Made by a program: the position numbers and the translations under genes. Source: Leishmania donovani (lineage: Eukaryota > Euglenozoa > Kinetoplastea > Trypanosomatida > Trypanosomatidae). From it: a DNA stretch of 64,000 nt. This document shows positions 9,687 to 20,619 of the stretch, piece after piece. Location: NCBI RefSeq assembly GCF_000227135.1, contig NC_018243.1, positions 514,878-578,877 on the forward strand. Direction: 5' to 3'. The notes below the pieces were generated by a model, which was not told the origin of the DNA, ran no database searches, and saw only the letters and a list, made by a program, of their open reading frames with translations. How positions within the stretch are numbered: position 1 is the first letter of the stretch; every line of letters starts with the position of its first letter.

Positions 9687-12019
9687 GTGGGTGGTGGCGC
9701 CAGTGGAGGCAACCAGGAGAGTACACACAGGGTTTCGTAGAGGAGAGCAGGAGGCAGAGGGCGAGGGTAGGAAGCCAAGAGAATACAGGGATAACGTTTG
9801 CGAGAGACGACGCCGCAGCAACTCGCTCCCTCCCTCCATCCTCTCCCGACACAGGCCTCTGTGGCTGTTGCACGTGTGCAGCACAATGCCGAAAGCAAGG
9901 TGGAAAAGGTACGGAGTGAGGGAGAAGCACATCCACAAGAGCTTACTCCCCCCCCCCCCACACACGCGTGACAGGCAGCGGGGAGAGAAAAGCGGGGCGC
10001 CGTGAGCAAGAAAAGGAGGGGTGAGTGGGGAAAAGGACGACAAGCGAAGCACCTCCATCGTCGATGCGGCAGTCGGCCTCCTTGTCTGTGTCTTCTCCGT
10101 GTACGTGTGCGTGAGCCTGTTGTACCGCACTTACTTGTCTTGTGCCCGAAAAGGACAGTTAAAACAAATCTGTAACAGCTATAAGAAGGAACCCTGGCCG
10201 TTCCTCGGTGCCCACACGCCCCTTCTCCGCCTTCAAGCCGGCATCACACACACACTGCAGCCTCTCGCATTACAGTTTTGTCAGCTTGTACTCGTTGCTT
10301 CATCCTACTCGCTGACCAACGCGCCTGTTTGCGTGAACGGGTGCCCGCCACGCACCGATGTGCGTCACGTCCGCCTCTCTCCGCCTCCGCTGCTCGGCTT
10401 CAGGAAGCGGTTCGGTGGGAGTGGGGCGTGTTCGCAGGAGAGATAGAGAGACACCCAGAGACACACACACTCACACACATGGGGATCTAGGTGGAGAGGT
10501 GAGGTCGGGGTGGGGAGGGCTGAATCGACAGAGGATGAGATGCATCCTACTTCGGCTGGTGATGTCTGGCAAACAGAGGAAGGCCGGGAGAGAGAGGGGC
10601 GAGACGGGGGAGAGGGATGGAGGAGGGGACATGGTCGGTTAGTTACTACATAAGAGGAAAGAAAACAAAGAACAGCGAATACGAGGAACGGAGATAGGCA
10701 GATATCGAAGGGTGCGCGAGAGGAGGAGGAGGAGGAGGAGGGGTCATGGCACGCGTACCACCACAACATACACACCCGAAAGGAAAGGAAAAAGGAAAAG
10801 CGAAAGGCAGAGACGCCAGCAGAGGCGGGGGTAACACGCGAGGTGCACACGCGCACGCGCAAGCAAAGCGAGCGGCCCCCACCACGCCGCCCTCCATCCC
10901 CCCCCTCCCCCCCCCATCATGCGGCGTGCGCGCGTCTCTGCGAAAGGGAACGCCACGCACATGGTGGGGGGAAGGGGCGGAGGGGAGAGAGAGGCACACC
11001 ATCACGCGAGGAAGACGAGCCGGCCCATCCGAGACAGGGTCTGGAGATCGGCGGCGGCTGGGAAAAGGCTGAGCCGAAATGGACGAAAAAAAAGGAGAGG
11101 GGGGGGGGAGGGGGCGCCATGGGCAACGCGAAAGGGAAAAGGAAAGGGGGCACATGAACGAGGGGCGTCTGCGCGTGCTGTGGTGACTTTTCGGTGTGTG
11201 TGGAGAGCAGAGGAGGAGGGGGAGGGGAGGAAGTGATGGACCTTGGACGCGCGATCGTAGTGCGTGCTTGCGTAGGTGCGTGTGTGTGTGTGTGTGCCAG
11301 TGTTTCTTATTTCTCTTTGCTATATTTTTCTAGTTCGAAATCTGTGTGGGTGTCATGCGTTGCGTGTGCGCAAGGCCCGTTCGTGTTGGCGCTTTACGAC
11401 TTCTCCGCCTTTTTGGGTTCGGCGACGGTAAAGTACTGAGTCTAAGCAGTACAGCCGTACTACGTGGGTGTGGGGGGAGGGCGGAGGGCGGGCACGGATA
11501 GGGGAAGAGCCGACGGGAGGTCAGAACACGGGCCAGCTTATAGGAAAGGAGGAGGGTGTGCAAGGCGAGGCACAGAGAGAAGCGAATGCGGACATGGTCG
11601 CGGAGAGGTGCCGACACTCCTGTTGCAGCAATGACAGCACACGCGCCGTAAACCCGGTCAAACCTCACGCCTACCGACCCAACCATCGCTGCTTCCGCCC
11701 CTCCTCCTTTGTGCCACCGAGCCCCCCCCCCCACCCCCGTTCACGGCCTTTCGGCAGCGCATTGGCCGCGAACCGACGTCTTCAACCTCCATTTGTGCCC
11801 CATTCCTCACTCTCCGCTTCTCGTGCCTTTCTCTTCCCCCGCTGCCCGTCACCAGAGCAGCGCTCTTCGTTAAGCAGGCACCGCCTCTTCGATTTTAGTT
11901 AGTGCCTCGTTCACGGACCGGCGGGAGTGATGCAGGCGTGCCTGTGCCCGTGTCTGTAGGCGTTAAGACACAAACCCAGCGGAAGGCGGGTTACACAACG
12001 ACACCGTGCGCGACGGCGC
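9687..12019. other. Intergenic region between the two cytochrome c genes
   Basis: No supported gene. It holds a C10 run near 9950-9959, a GAG-type purine repeat near 10725-10742, G and A runs around 11086-11115 and a (GT)n stretch near 11279-11296. It is both the 3' flank of copy 2 and the distal 5' flank of copy 1. The stretch around 10.1-10.4 kb is less repetitive, with a TAA/ACA-rich patch near 10155-10190, but I cannot assign it. Confidence 0.55.
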
Positions 12020-12026
12020 CCTCGTC

Positions 12027-12368
12027 TTACTTGAGAGTCTCGAGGTAAGCGATCACGTCAGCGCGCTCCTGCGGCTTCTTGATGCCGGCAAACGACATCT
12101 TCGTGCCAGGCATAAACTTCTTCGGGTTCTCCAGGTACACGTCCAGCACTTCCGGCGTCCAGACTACGCCTGACTCGGCGTTCGCCTTGCTGTACGCGAA
12201 GCCCTCGACCTTGCCGGAGGGGCGGTGGACGATGCCGAACAGGTTCGGGCCCACACCGTTCGCGCCGCCCTTGGTGGCGGTGTGGCACTGGGCAGCACGG
12301 CCCTTGAACAGCTTCTCGCCGCGCTCCACGTCGCCAGGCGGCAGAGGGGCACGAGCCTTCGGCGGCAT
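12027..12368 (-). CDS. Cytochrome c, copy 2
   Basis: Same 113-residue protein as the gene at 9177-9518: one-cysteine haem site AAQCH at residues 25-29, axial Met91 and C-terminal ADVIAYLETLK. The only coding difference I see is a synonymous GCT/GCG alanine codon near the end. In transcription order this is the first of the pair. The 3' flank from about 12019 downward is unrelated to that of the other copy, so the two mRNAs would share 5' UTR and coding sequence but carry different 3' UTRs. In trypanosomatids, where genes are co-transcribed and regulated by 3' UTRs, that arrangement often goes with stage-specific expression; that is inference here. Confidence 0.97.
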   Translation of the reverse strand: MPPKARAPLPPGDVERGEKLFKGRAAQCHTATKGGANGVGPNLFGIVHRPSGKVEGFAYSKANAESGVVWTPEVLDVYLENPKKFMPGTKMSFAGIKKPQERADVIAYLETLK

Positions 12369-12467
12369 GATGAGTGCGGTGTATTGCGTGTGCAAGGCTT
12401 GTGTGGAGAGGAGCAGGGGCGGCGTGTGCGCGTGCGTGTGTGCCCAAGCGAGAGCGAGGGAGAGTGC

Positions 12468-12484
12468 CTGTGAGAGAGAGGGGG
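12468..12484 (-). other. Predicted spliced-leader acceptor, cytochrome c copy 2
   Basis: Same tract and AG as upstream of copy 1, lying inside the 517-base repeat. Confidence 0.5.
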
Positions 12485-12536
12485 CTAAGAGCAGCGGAGA
12501 CTGGGTGAGGCTAAGCGAGTGCCACGTGTGCGTGTT

Positions 12537-14554
12537 TGGAGAAACCCCGGGGAGGGAGAGCAGGAGACAGAAAGTCGACGATAGCTGGGATCAAGATGGG
12601 ATGATGGGGTAGGAGACGCATAGGCACGTCAGACACGACGGAACAGGCGTACCGCAGGAGAAATACCGTAAGGTCTGCGAAAGAGAAGGCGGGCAGCAGC
12701 GGATGGGAGCTGATGTGTGCACGCACTGCGCTTCCATATATCGCGCGCATGGTAGAGGAAACGCGAGGGAGGCAAGCGTCAGTGACAGGCAGCCGCTACA
12801 GCGGAGAACTGATGTGTGCGAGGGCGTGAGGCAGGGGACCCTTTCGGTAGCGGCGCTGACGCTCGTCCTTCCTCCCCTTCCCCTTGGCATCAATACACTA
12901 ATGTAGGCCCGCGCACAACGGAGGAGAAGTTTGCCATGCGTGCCATGCAAAGAGGAGCGGCTGCGCGACTGAGCCTCAGTTCGCCTCACACCGCCCCCTC
13001 CTCCCTCTTTCTCGTCCTCTACTTGCATCGGACAGAACGTTCCGGACGCGCGAAACAGCGAGACAGAGGGAGGAGAGGGGCGTTGGAGTGAAGGGGGTGG
13101 GGGAGGAGACGTACGAGGCTAGGTACACATGCACATGCACCCACAGACACACAGACACAGACACACGCTACCCATATCCATATAAGTCACCGCGAGCGAG
13201 CGGAGACCTCGTCCCCTCATATCGTCGACAAGCCACCGCCCAACCAACGATACACACACACACACAGAAAAAGGAGCCGAATCGCACCGAAAGAGGTTGA
13301 GCCTCGACTACAGGAGACAGAAAAGAAACAAGTAAGCAGGGAAGCCCTCCCCCTCCTGCCGATGGCGAGGAAGAGGGAAGAGGAAAGTTGTGTTACAACG
13401 GACCGAGGAGAGGGTCTGCGCGCGTGTGCTGGAAGGGAGACGAGGTCGAGGAGGAGACGGAGGGGTGCTCAAGGCATATATCGTTCGGCATAGACACACG
13501 CGCACACATCATCGCCACCGCCACGCGTGCGCTCTCACCCCCACCCATCTCCATCCCCATGCAAGAGGAAGAGACAAAGAGAGGGACTTGGTGGGGGTAA
13601 CGTGCGGCATGCCCAACCCAGAGATTGGAGGGTGGGTGGGAGGGAAGCGTAGCAGCAACAGCAGCAGCGGTAGCCGCAACATCCATACAGACACGCAGAC
13701 CCCCCCCCCCGGCGCACATTGCACAACGGATGAGGGAGAGGAGGAGAGATGCAAGCAAGAGTTGAGTGAGAGGAGGAAAAGGGCGCCGTCTGTCGTCATG
13801 CGATCAATAGACGTGTGGGGAAAACAAAGGGGGTGGGGTGGGGTGGGGTGGGAGAGAGATCCACCGAGGGATGGTGGAGCCAGCCAGCCACGCACACATA
13901 CACATACACGGATGATGCGGAAAACATTCTGGTCGAAGAAGATAAGAGGGGAGAGGGAGGCAGTCAGGTGCAGCGATAACTCACCTGCAAAGACGTCCCT
14001 CGCCCCTGGCTCCTTCTTCGCCGCTTCGCGCGCGCACACACACGCACCGAGGGAGAGGGAGCATGCCGACTCCCGGAATAAGAGAAAGCAGAGGGTGGGG
14101 GCGGGGAAAACAACACGCACACGAACACACACACAGACGTATGCAGACATATACATGCCTCATTTAAGAGGCCACGATACAAGCAGACGTTCAAAGAATC
14201 GCTGTGTGTGTGCGCGCGCGCGTATGTGTGTGAAGGACACCTCTCTCCCTATCTACATGCTTACATTCAGCAAGTCGTTACGGCCGCGGTTACAGACCCC
14301 TTCCCAGGCCTTGCTGTTCCTGTTACGCAGCGTCTCCCACCCGCTGTTCTCTTCGAGTGCTCTACACAAGTCGGGTGGAGACGACTGGCTAACGAGCTAC
14401 AGCAGTCCCTGGGACATTGGAGAAACAGAAGCGCGCACAAGTACGCAAATACAGACACATGCACGCATGGCAGCGGCGACGGCGGGGTGGGGGTATTCCG
14501 GTGACACCGCCAATGCCCGTCCCCCACCCCTCCGCGCACAAGGACCAGGGGTAT
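12537..14554. other. Intergenic region between the LRR protein and cytochrome c copy 2
   Basis: No supported gene. It contains CA-rich tracts (13129-13166, 13253-13265), a G/T pentamer repeat near 13829-13850 and a C10 run near 13701-13710. A 406-codon plus-strand frame (13390-14610) is Arg/Thr/His-rich repeat translation, runs into the LRR gene on the opposite strand and is not credible. Confidence 0.6.
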
Positions 14555-17500
14555 CTACTCGTGCCGGTCCGTTTTGTGTGAAAGGCCCTCGCCGCCATCG
14601 TTGGCGATGAAGGAGACGCGACGCCGTCGGGGCACGCGAAACTGGGCCGGAGCCACAGAGCTGTCCAGCAGCGTGCTCCCCTCGCGCACGTTCGAGTCTT
14701 CTAGCAGGCGGCTGCGTTCCACCGCGCCGTTGACGTCCTCGTCCTTGACGTCGTCCTCGGCGCGCGTATTTGCGATGTCCAGCACCTTCAGCTCCGGCAG
14801 GTCGGTCACTCCTTTCAGCCCCGCCTTTGTGACGTATGTGTGGTTGAGGCGCAACTCTCGCAGACGACGGCAGGTGCGCAGGCACGTCACGTCTGAAATG
14901 TGGCGGTTGTCGCTCAGCTCGAGCACTTCGAGTGCTGGCAACGTGCCCAGGGATTTAATGGTGCTGTTGCGCAGAAGCCGACAACACTTGAGGTACAGCG
15001 TCGTGAGCGACGCGGATCGTTCGAGAAAGGCGAGGTCTTGCACGGAACTGTTCGTCAGGTCAAGCGTCGTCAAGCACGGCATTGTGTTCACGCCCACCAG
15101 GCGTGGAGACGTCACGCGGCACTCTAGCGCCGGCGCCGGCCCCTTGCTGTCGCGCCGCTCCTTCCACCGCCAGACGAGCGTCTGGAGTCGCCACTTTGAC
15201 TGCAGCAGTGACTCGATATCCTCCACGATAGTGTCGCTGACGTCGAGGTGCTGCAGCGCGCGCAGCTGATCGATGCGGCCGAGGTTGAAGCCGCACACGT
15301 TGCGGTTCGATTTGACAAGGATCTTCTTGAGGGACGGGGCGCCGCCGACAAGGAACTGTAGCGATACGATGCTCGTCTGTGAGATGTCCACCGTCTCCAG
15401 CGTAGGAATCTTCTCGATACCGCGCAGACCGTCAACAGTGACGAGCGTCTCGACGATAATGAGCTCGCGGAGCACTCGCAGCTTCTGCAGGAGGCGCAGG
15501 TCATAGACATCTGTGAAGGAGAGGTCAAGGGAGGTGAGGCGACGCAGCGTAGGGATGTCGCCAATGATGCTGAGCAGCCCGCTCGCCGCGTTCGACGGAC
15601 CGTTGGCCTCCTCGTTGTCGCTGTCGTCCAGGATGTCAGTCAGATTGGTGATGACGAGCGTCTCGAGGGTTCCGGCGAGCTGAGCGATGCTGCCGATGCC
15701 GCTGTTGTCGACGCGCGTGCGGCGCAAAATAAGGTGCTTGAGTGATTTGCTGTTGCAGAGCGAGTGAAAGCTGCGGATTGTGTTGAAGGACATGTCGATC
15801 GACTCGAGAGTCGGAATGCTGGCGAGTCCCGAAAAGCCCGCCTCGGTGTCGCGCCAAGCCACGGAACTGTCAGGCGTTACACCGTCCATCTGCGCCCGCC
15901 GCTGCTGTATAATGTCGTGGCAATTCTTGAGGCCGAGCCACTGGGCGCGCAGCCACTTGAGAGAGCGGCTCTTCTGCAGCACGGACAAGTTTGCGACCTT
16001 CGTGGTGCTCACATCGAGTGTGTTGAGTCGCGGCATCTCGCTGACGCCAAGGAGCCCGTCGTCCGTGATGTGGCAGCTGTACGCGATGAGTGTCTGGATG
16101 GAGCGCGATTTGGCAATCTGTTTCAGCGATGTCACCTTGGTGCGCGCAACGTTCAGCAGCGTCAGCGTCGACACCCGCTCCAGCCCGGCGAGGCCTTGGC
16201 TGTCCACGCGTGTGCCGTTGAGGTAGAGGTCGTTTAGAGAGCGGCTGGCGGAGAGGCACGTTACATCGCTAATCGGGGTCATGCCCAAGTCAAGTCGGCG
16301 CAGCCGCCGCAGCTTCTCCAAACCCCAAACACCCTCGTTTTCCAGAGGTGAGAACTGCGCGTCGATCTCCTCGATCCCGCAGGGCCGGCCGTTCGACCTC
16401 GTTGTCGGCGTCACGAGTGGCACCAGCGTTGTCAAGCAGCGCATGTGTGATACGCAGATCAACTTGAGCGTTGGAATATCTGCCAGCCCGCGCAGCCCCT
16501 CGCTGGGGATGGTGCTACCTTTCAGATTCAGCACGCGCAGCGTCAGCGACTGGGCGAGAATTGAACCGATGCTGGTGAACGTGGACATGGACAGGTTCAA
16601 GTCCTCCTCCTTCAAGTACGAGTTGAGCGCAGCTGTCTCCGCGTCGATGTCCAGGACCGCGCTGTCCGCGGAGGATCGGTTCTGCCCATTCGCATTACGT
16701 CCGGCGGCCGTCGTTGCGCTCGAGTTGACACGCGCCGGTGAGTAGCGACCGTTGTGGTTCAGCGCAGAGTCCGGGCACTGGGCCGAGCCACCACGACTAT
16801 TGCCATTATCCAACGGCGAGGTCTTCACTGGGGCCGCGCCGGGTGGGCTTTGCCCCGCAGCGGGACCGCTGTTGATGGGTTTCGCTGGCTTCGCAGTTGC
16901 GGCGGTGGTGGCCGCCGCCTCCTTGGCTGCCACACCGTTCGGGCTGCTATTTCCAGGCTGCTCATCGGTAGAGCTGAAGACACGCAGCGCCGTGTGTGGG
17001 GAGTTGTCGCCAGCTCCGATGGTGCTGGCGTGTGACAGGCGATGCGGCCCACCGTCGTGGAGATTGCTGGAGCAGCTTGGCGACCCCGGCGGGCATCCGC
17101 TTGATGCGTCGTCATTGTACGACGGCTTGGCGTGTGTCTCCGGAGCAGGGGCTTCCTCGCCGACGTTGCCGAACTCATCCGTGTTCTGGTTCTTGCGGAG
17201 TCCGGGCAGCGTCGGCTGGCGCACCGGGTGCGAGGCCGCGGCGCCGCTGAAGCCGGACGTGGCGTTGACGGTGGTCTTGTCGGCCGTCGCTTGCCAACTG
17301 TTGCTGCTGCTGGTATAGGGGCGCTTGCTGTCGCTCAAGAGGCCCCAGCGACCACCGGATGAGCCCGTCGACACCGATGAGCTCTCTTGTATCTCAACGG
17401 CCGAGTACACTGGATCCACCGCCAGCGGCGGGGATATCGAGGGCGTCAGCCCTTTCTGTGGCCCCCCCGCAGCGGACCGCGCGTTGCTATGTGCGCCTGC

Positions 17501-17970
17501 GCCGCTGCCTTGTGCGTAACGGTCTGGGAGGCTCGGCATAGTCGGCGACGGGGCGCGTGGAGACGGTGGTAACTTGAACGCTGCGATCTGCGGTTTACCA
17601 ACCACTATCTTGGCCGATCGCGGCGTGGCGATGATGGGCGGCGTGCTCACGTCGTCCGACGGCGAGGTTGAGGATGACCCTATCTGGCTCTGCAACGCGC
17701 CCGCCGGCAAGGAACGGAGAGGCCTGAGTTGCTGCTGCTCCGGCTGCACGGTGCGCGGCAGCCCGCGGTGCGGATCTTGGGCTAAGAGGTGCGGCGAGGC
17801 CTCCGGGTGACGAGTGTTGCCGTCCTCCGAAGAGTTGGCAGCTGCCGAAAGGGGTGAGTGGCTGCTGTTGGTGCTGCTGCGAGGCGGCGAGAACTGCGGT
17901 GAAATCCGCGGCACCATCGTCACGCGCGGTGCCGACGATACCATGCTCATGGACGTCTTCGGGGCCGTGC

Positions 17971-18003
<33 letters not shown>

Positions 18004-18664
18004 TATTCTTGTCTTTGTTGGGTGAGGCCTGCAGCGGGTTGGACTTAGGCAGTGACTCGGAGGCCGCCGACAATGTGGGATGGTCAACGGGTAGCGTGAC
18101 TATGGACGACTCCCGCGAGGCGGCGCAGCTGCTACGGCGACTGTTGCGGGCCTTCTCTTTCTCATTCTCCTCCAGCACCCGAGCGTTGAACTTCTTCAAG
18201 GCCTCTTGCATGCCCTCCATGTCTCGCACAGACGCCGACGCTGCCGGCGACGTGGCTGGGCTGCACCCGAGTGAAATCCGTGCGCTCCGTGATATAGTGG
18301 TGTTCGCTCGCGTTGTCGCAGGGCCCTTCGCAGCGGCAAGCAGTCCGGCCAGCGGGGGAAGCCGCTTGGTGGCAGCTGCGCCAGCGCCCTCGGAGGCGAG
18401 ACTCAAGCGGCCAGGCTTGACGCACCGAGGTTCGCTCGACGCGTGCGCCGCGACACACACCGCATCCATGGAGTTACGCGCCGTCGGCGGTGGCGTGCGC
18501 AGCATTGTGTCTGGCGGACACACCTCGTCCGGAGCGATGTTGCGGCGACGCTCGTGGCTCATACTGCCGCTGACATACACAGTGCCGTTGCCTGGCGCGT
18601 TCATGTTCAGTGCGGGTACCAGTGCTGATGACGCGGCCCGGTTCATCAGTTGTGGCGACTGCAT
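14555..18664 (-). CDS. Leucine-rich-repeat protein with long disordered N-terminus
   Basis: 1,369 residues. About the first 680 are Ser/Pro/Ala-rich and probably disordered, apart from a short charged helix (around MEGMQEALKKFNARVLEENE) and a Ser run encoded by a CTG/CAG repeat on the plus strand near 17970-18000. From about residue 680 to 1310 there is a long series of leucine-rich repeats. Typical units are LRRLDLGMTPISDVTCL, LTLLNVARTKVTSL and LKVLDIANTRAED, spaced at 20-25 residues with some longer loops. A short basic tail ends RRRVSFIAND and about 20 further residues. LRR arrays bind proteins, and no catalytic, membrane or signal segment is seen, so an intracellular scaffold is the simplest reading. 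The start follows a strong acceptor (AG at 18687-18686) by 21 bases. Confidence 0.88.
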
Positions 18665-18685
18665 CCGAACTCGGTGGAGTGCACG

Positions 18686-18712
18686 CTGGGAGGAAGACGA
18701 TGGGAAGGACAG
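18686..18712 (-). other. Predicted spliced-leader acceptor of the LRR gene
   Basis: A C/T tract of about 25 bases ends in CCCAG on the minus strand. No ATG lies between it and the start at 18664. Confidence 0.6.
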
Positions 18713-20619
18713 ACGGCCGAGAAGGACACTTGAAAACTAGCCAACACACATACACACAGGATAAGGGAACAATGCTTGTGCACGGATGGAGAAGGGAGGG
18801 AGGGAGGGAAGAGCGACAGAAAGGAAGAGAGAATGTCAGTAGGCGAGCTCCGCACCTATTCCGTCGACACGGCCAGCACCGACTCGCCGCAACCGTCGTA
18901 GCAGCAGCAGCGAGATGTGCAGGCACGCTTGGAGGAAGGGAGGGAGGAGAGAGACAGAGAAAAGGAAGGGAAGAAGAGAGGAGGGGGAGGGGGTGGCACG
19001 TCCGAGCGTGAAACGAGCGAAACAACAACGGAGAGCTCAAGCAGAGCAAAGAAATAGAGAGGGAAGGACAGAGACTGAGAGTGGATGTGGACGTGGATGT
19101 GGGACGTGGATGTGCCGAGGAAACAAAGAATCAGAGGTTACAGCGAGATGCTGCCGTTGCCACGCACATCTCTCGTCCTGCACGACGCACGTCCAGCGCG
19201 AAACACACGAGCGAAGAAAGGAAACACGAGGGGGGAGGGAGGGAGGGAGGAAGAAGACGAACAAAGAACGCACTGCCCCCTTCCCTCCAAAACAACAACG
19301 ACACGAAGGGTGATGATGGTGATGGTGGAGGAGAGGGGAGAGCCCAAGCGACAGAAGTAATGGGAAAATGAGATTGATAGCAAGTCACCACGACAACGAC
19401 GGCATCCGCAGCCGCAGCACCAGCAGCAGCGAAAGCAAAACGCACACGCTGCCCCTCTTTCTCCTCGTCCTCTCCGCGCTACGCAACTGCGCGAAGAATG
19501 GTGTGGAGGGGGAAGAGAGAGAGAGAGTAGCGCACCCCCCTCCCCACCTCAGTCTGCGCGTGTGTGGGCAGGCGGGAGCAACGGTACCGCAGCACCACCG
19601 ACCCCCTTCTTTTCGAGTCGTCGTTCTTGCTGTGCTGCCTCTTCAATCCGCGTGCGGGGGGAGGGGTGGGCGTGGGGCCTGCGATGCCTTCACTTCTCTG
19701 TATCGCTGTCGTGCTCCGTCCGCCGGTGTATGTGTGCGAGCGTACACCTAATGGGAGAGAAGAACGTATCGCGGTGATCTCGCACGCAACGTCGCCGCTG
19801 CTGCGAAGCTGTTACGGGCGCCGATGTGAGCAGCGGCGCCGACAGGAACACTGGAGAGAGAAAGGCAAAGCTGTGCGAGCGGAGAGAAGAGGAGAGGGCG
19901 TCGATCTGAGCTAGTTCGAAACCAGCTACAGATGGTCTTGCGTGAAGCCGGAAGCACTGGCGGTGACGTTTGTGCGGGCGAGAGGCATTGCATGGGTATG
20001 CGAGCGTGCGTGCATCACCCGGCATGAGGTTTCCGGGCGTGCAGGGGCAAAGGTGAGGCAGAACAAGGACAGCGAAGAGAGAAGCTGGGCGAAAGAGGAG
20101 AGGAGGGAGGGGAGGTGCAGCGACTCGTGTCGGGCCGCGCTGTCCGAGTGATAGCGCAAGGCGATATCAATAACTGTGTGCGTGTGGGAAGGGCGGCAGT
20201 AACCGTGCCCTTTCGCCGTGCGTGCAGACGTAGGGACGGGTGCAGACGCAAACAAGGTTGAGTGCGTCATTCGCTTTTCTGCGCCACCCACGTCCTTCAT
20301 TCAATCGCTATGCATTTTTCCGGTTCATGCTTAGCGTGCGCCTCTCCCGGCTCAGCCCCTCGCTCACCACCTGCCCCCTCCTAGCGTCCACAGCGACAGG
20401 CACAGCGGCTGGAAAAGAAAGCGGAGGCTGTAAGTGAGGCGCCGCTTACCAAACACAGGCGCAGACCTTCCGCCTCGACTGCGTCTTGCCTGTGCCATCA
20501 AGATTTTACGTATGCCTCTCTTAGCGTGTTTAAAGCGGAAGCTCGGCAGCGTTGCCCCATGCGAAGGAGGGAACATAGGGGACACGCTAGCCAGCATGCA
20601 GCGGTGGTACGCTTCGCTG
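18713..20619. other. Intergenic region between the giant protein and the LRR protein
   Basis: No supported gene. It has GGGA tetramer repeats (near 18795-18808 and 19231-19250), an imperfect GTGGAYGTGGA tandem at 19081-19115 and an A/G-rich stretch. Near 19912-19931 lies a short near-palindrome around GTTCGAAAC; it looks like a tRNA B box, but no A box or acceptor stem is visible around it. Confidence 0.55.

Larger units (their letters stand above)
12020..12536 (-). repeat. Direct repeat, copy B: cytochrome c CDS plus 5' flank
   Basis: Partner of 9170-9686, offset by exactly 2,850 bases with no insertions or deletions seen. Confidence 0.95.

Noticed and set aside
13390..14610. 406-codon open frame on the plus strand
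   Set aside because: Composition is Arg/Thr/His/Gly repeat translation from CA-rich and purine-rich DNA; it opposes the transcription direction and overlaps the LRR gene.
19900..19935. GTTCGAAAC resembling a tRNA B box
   Set aside because: No A box at the right distance and no acceptor-stem pairing around it; it is part of a short near-palindrome.
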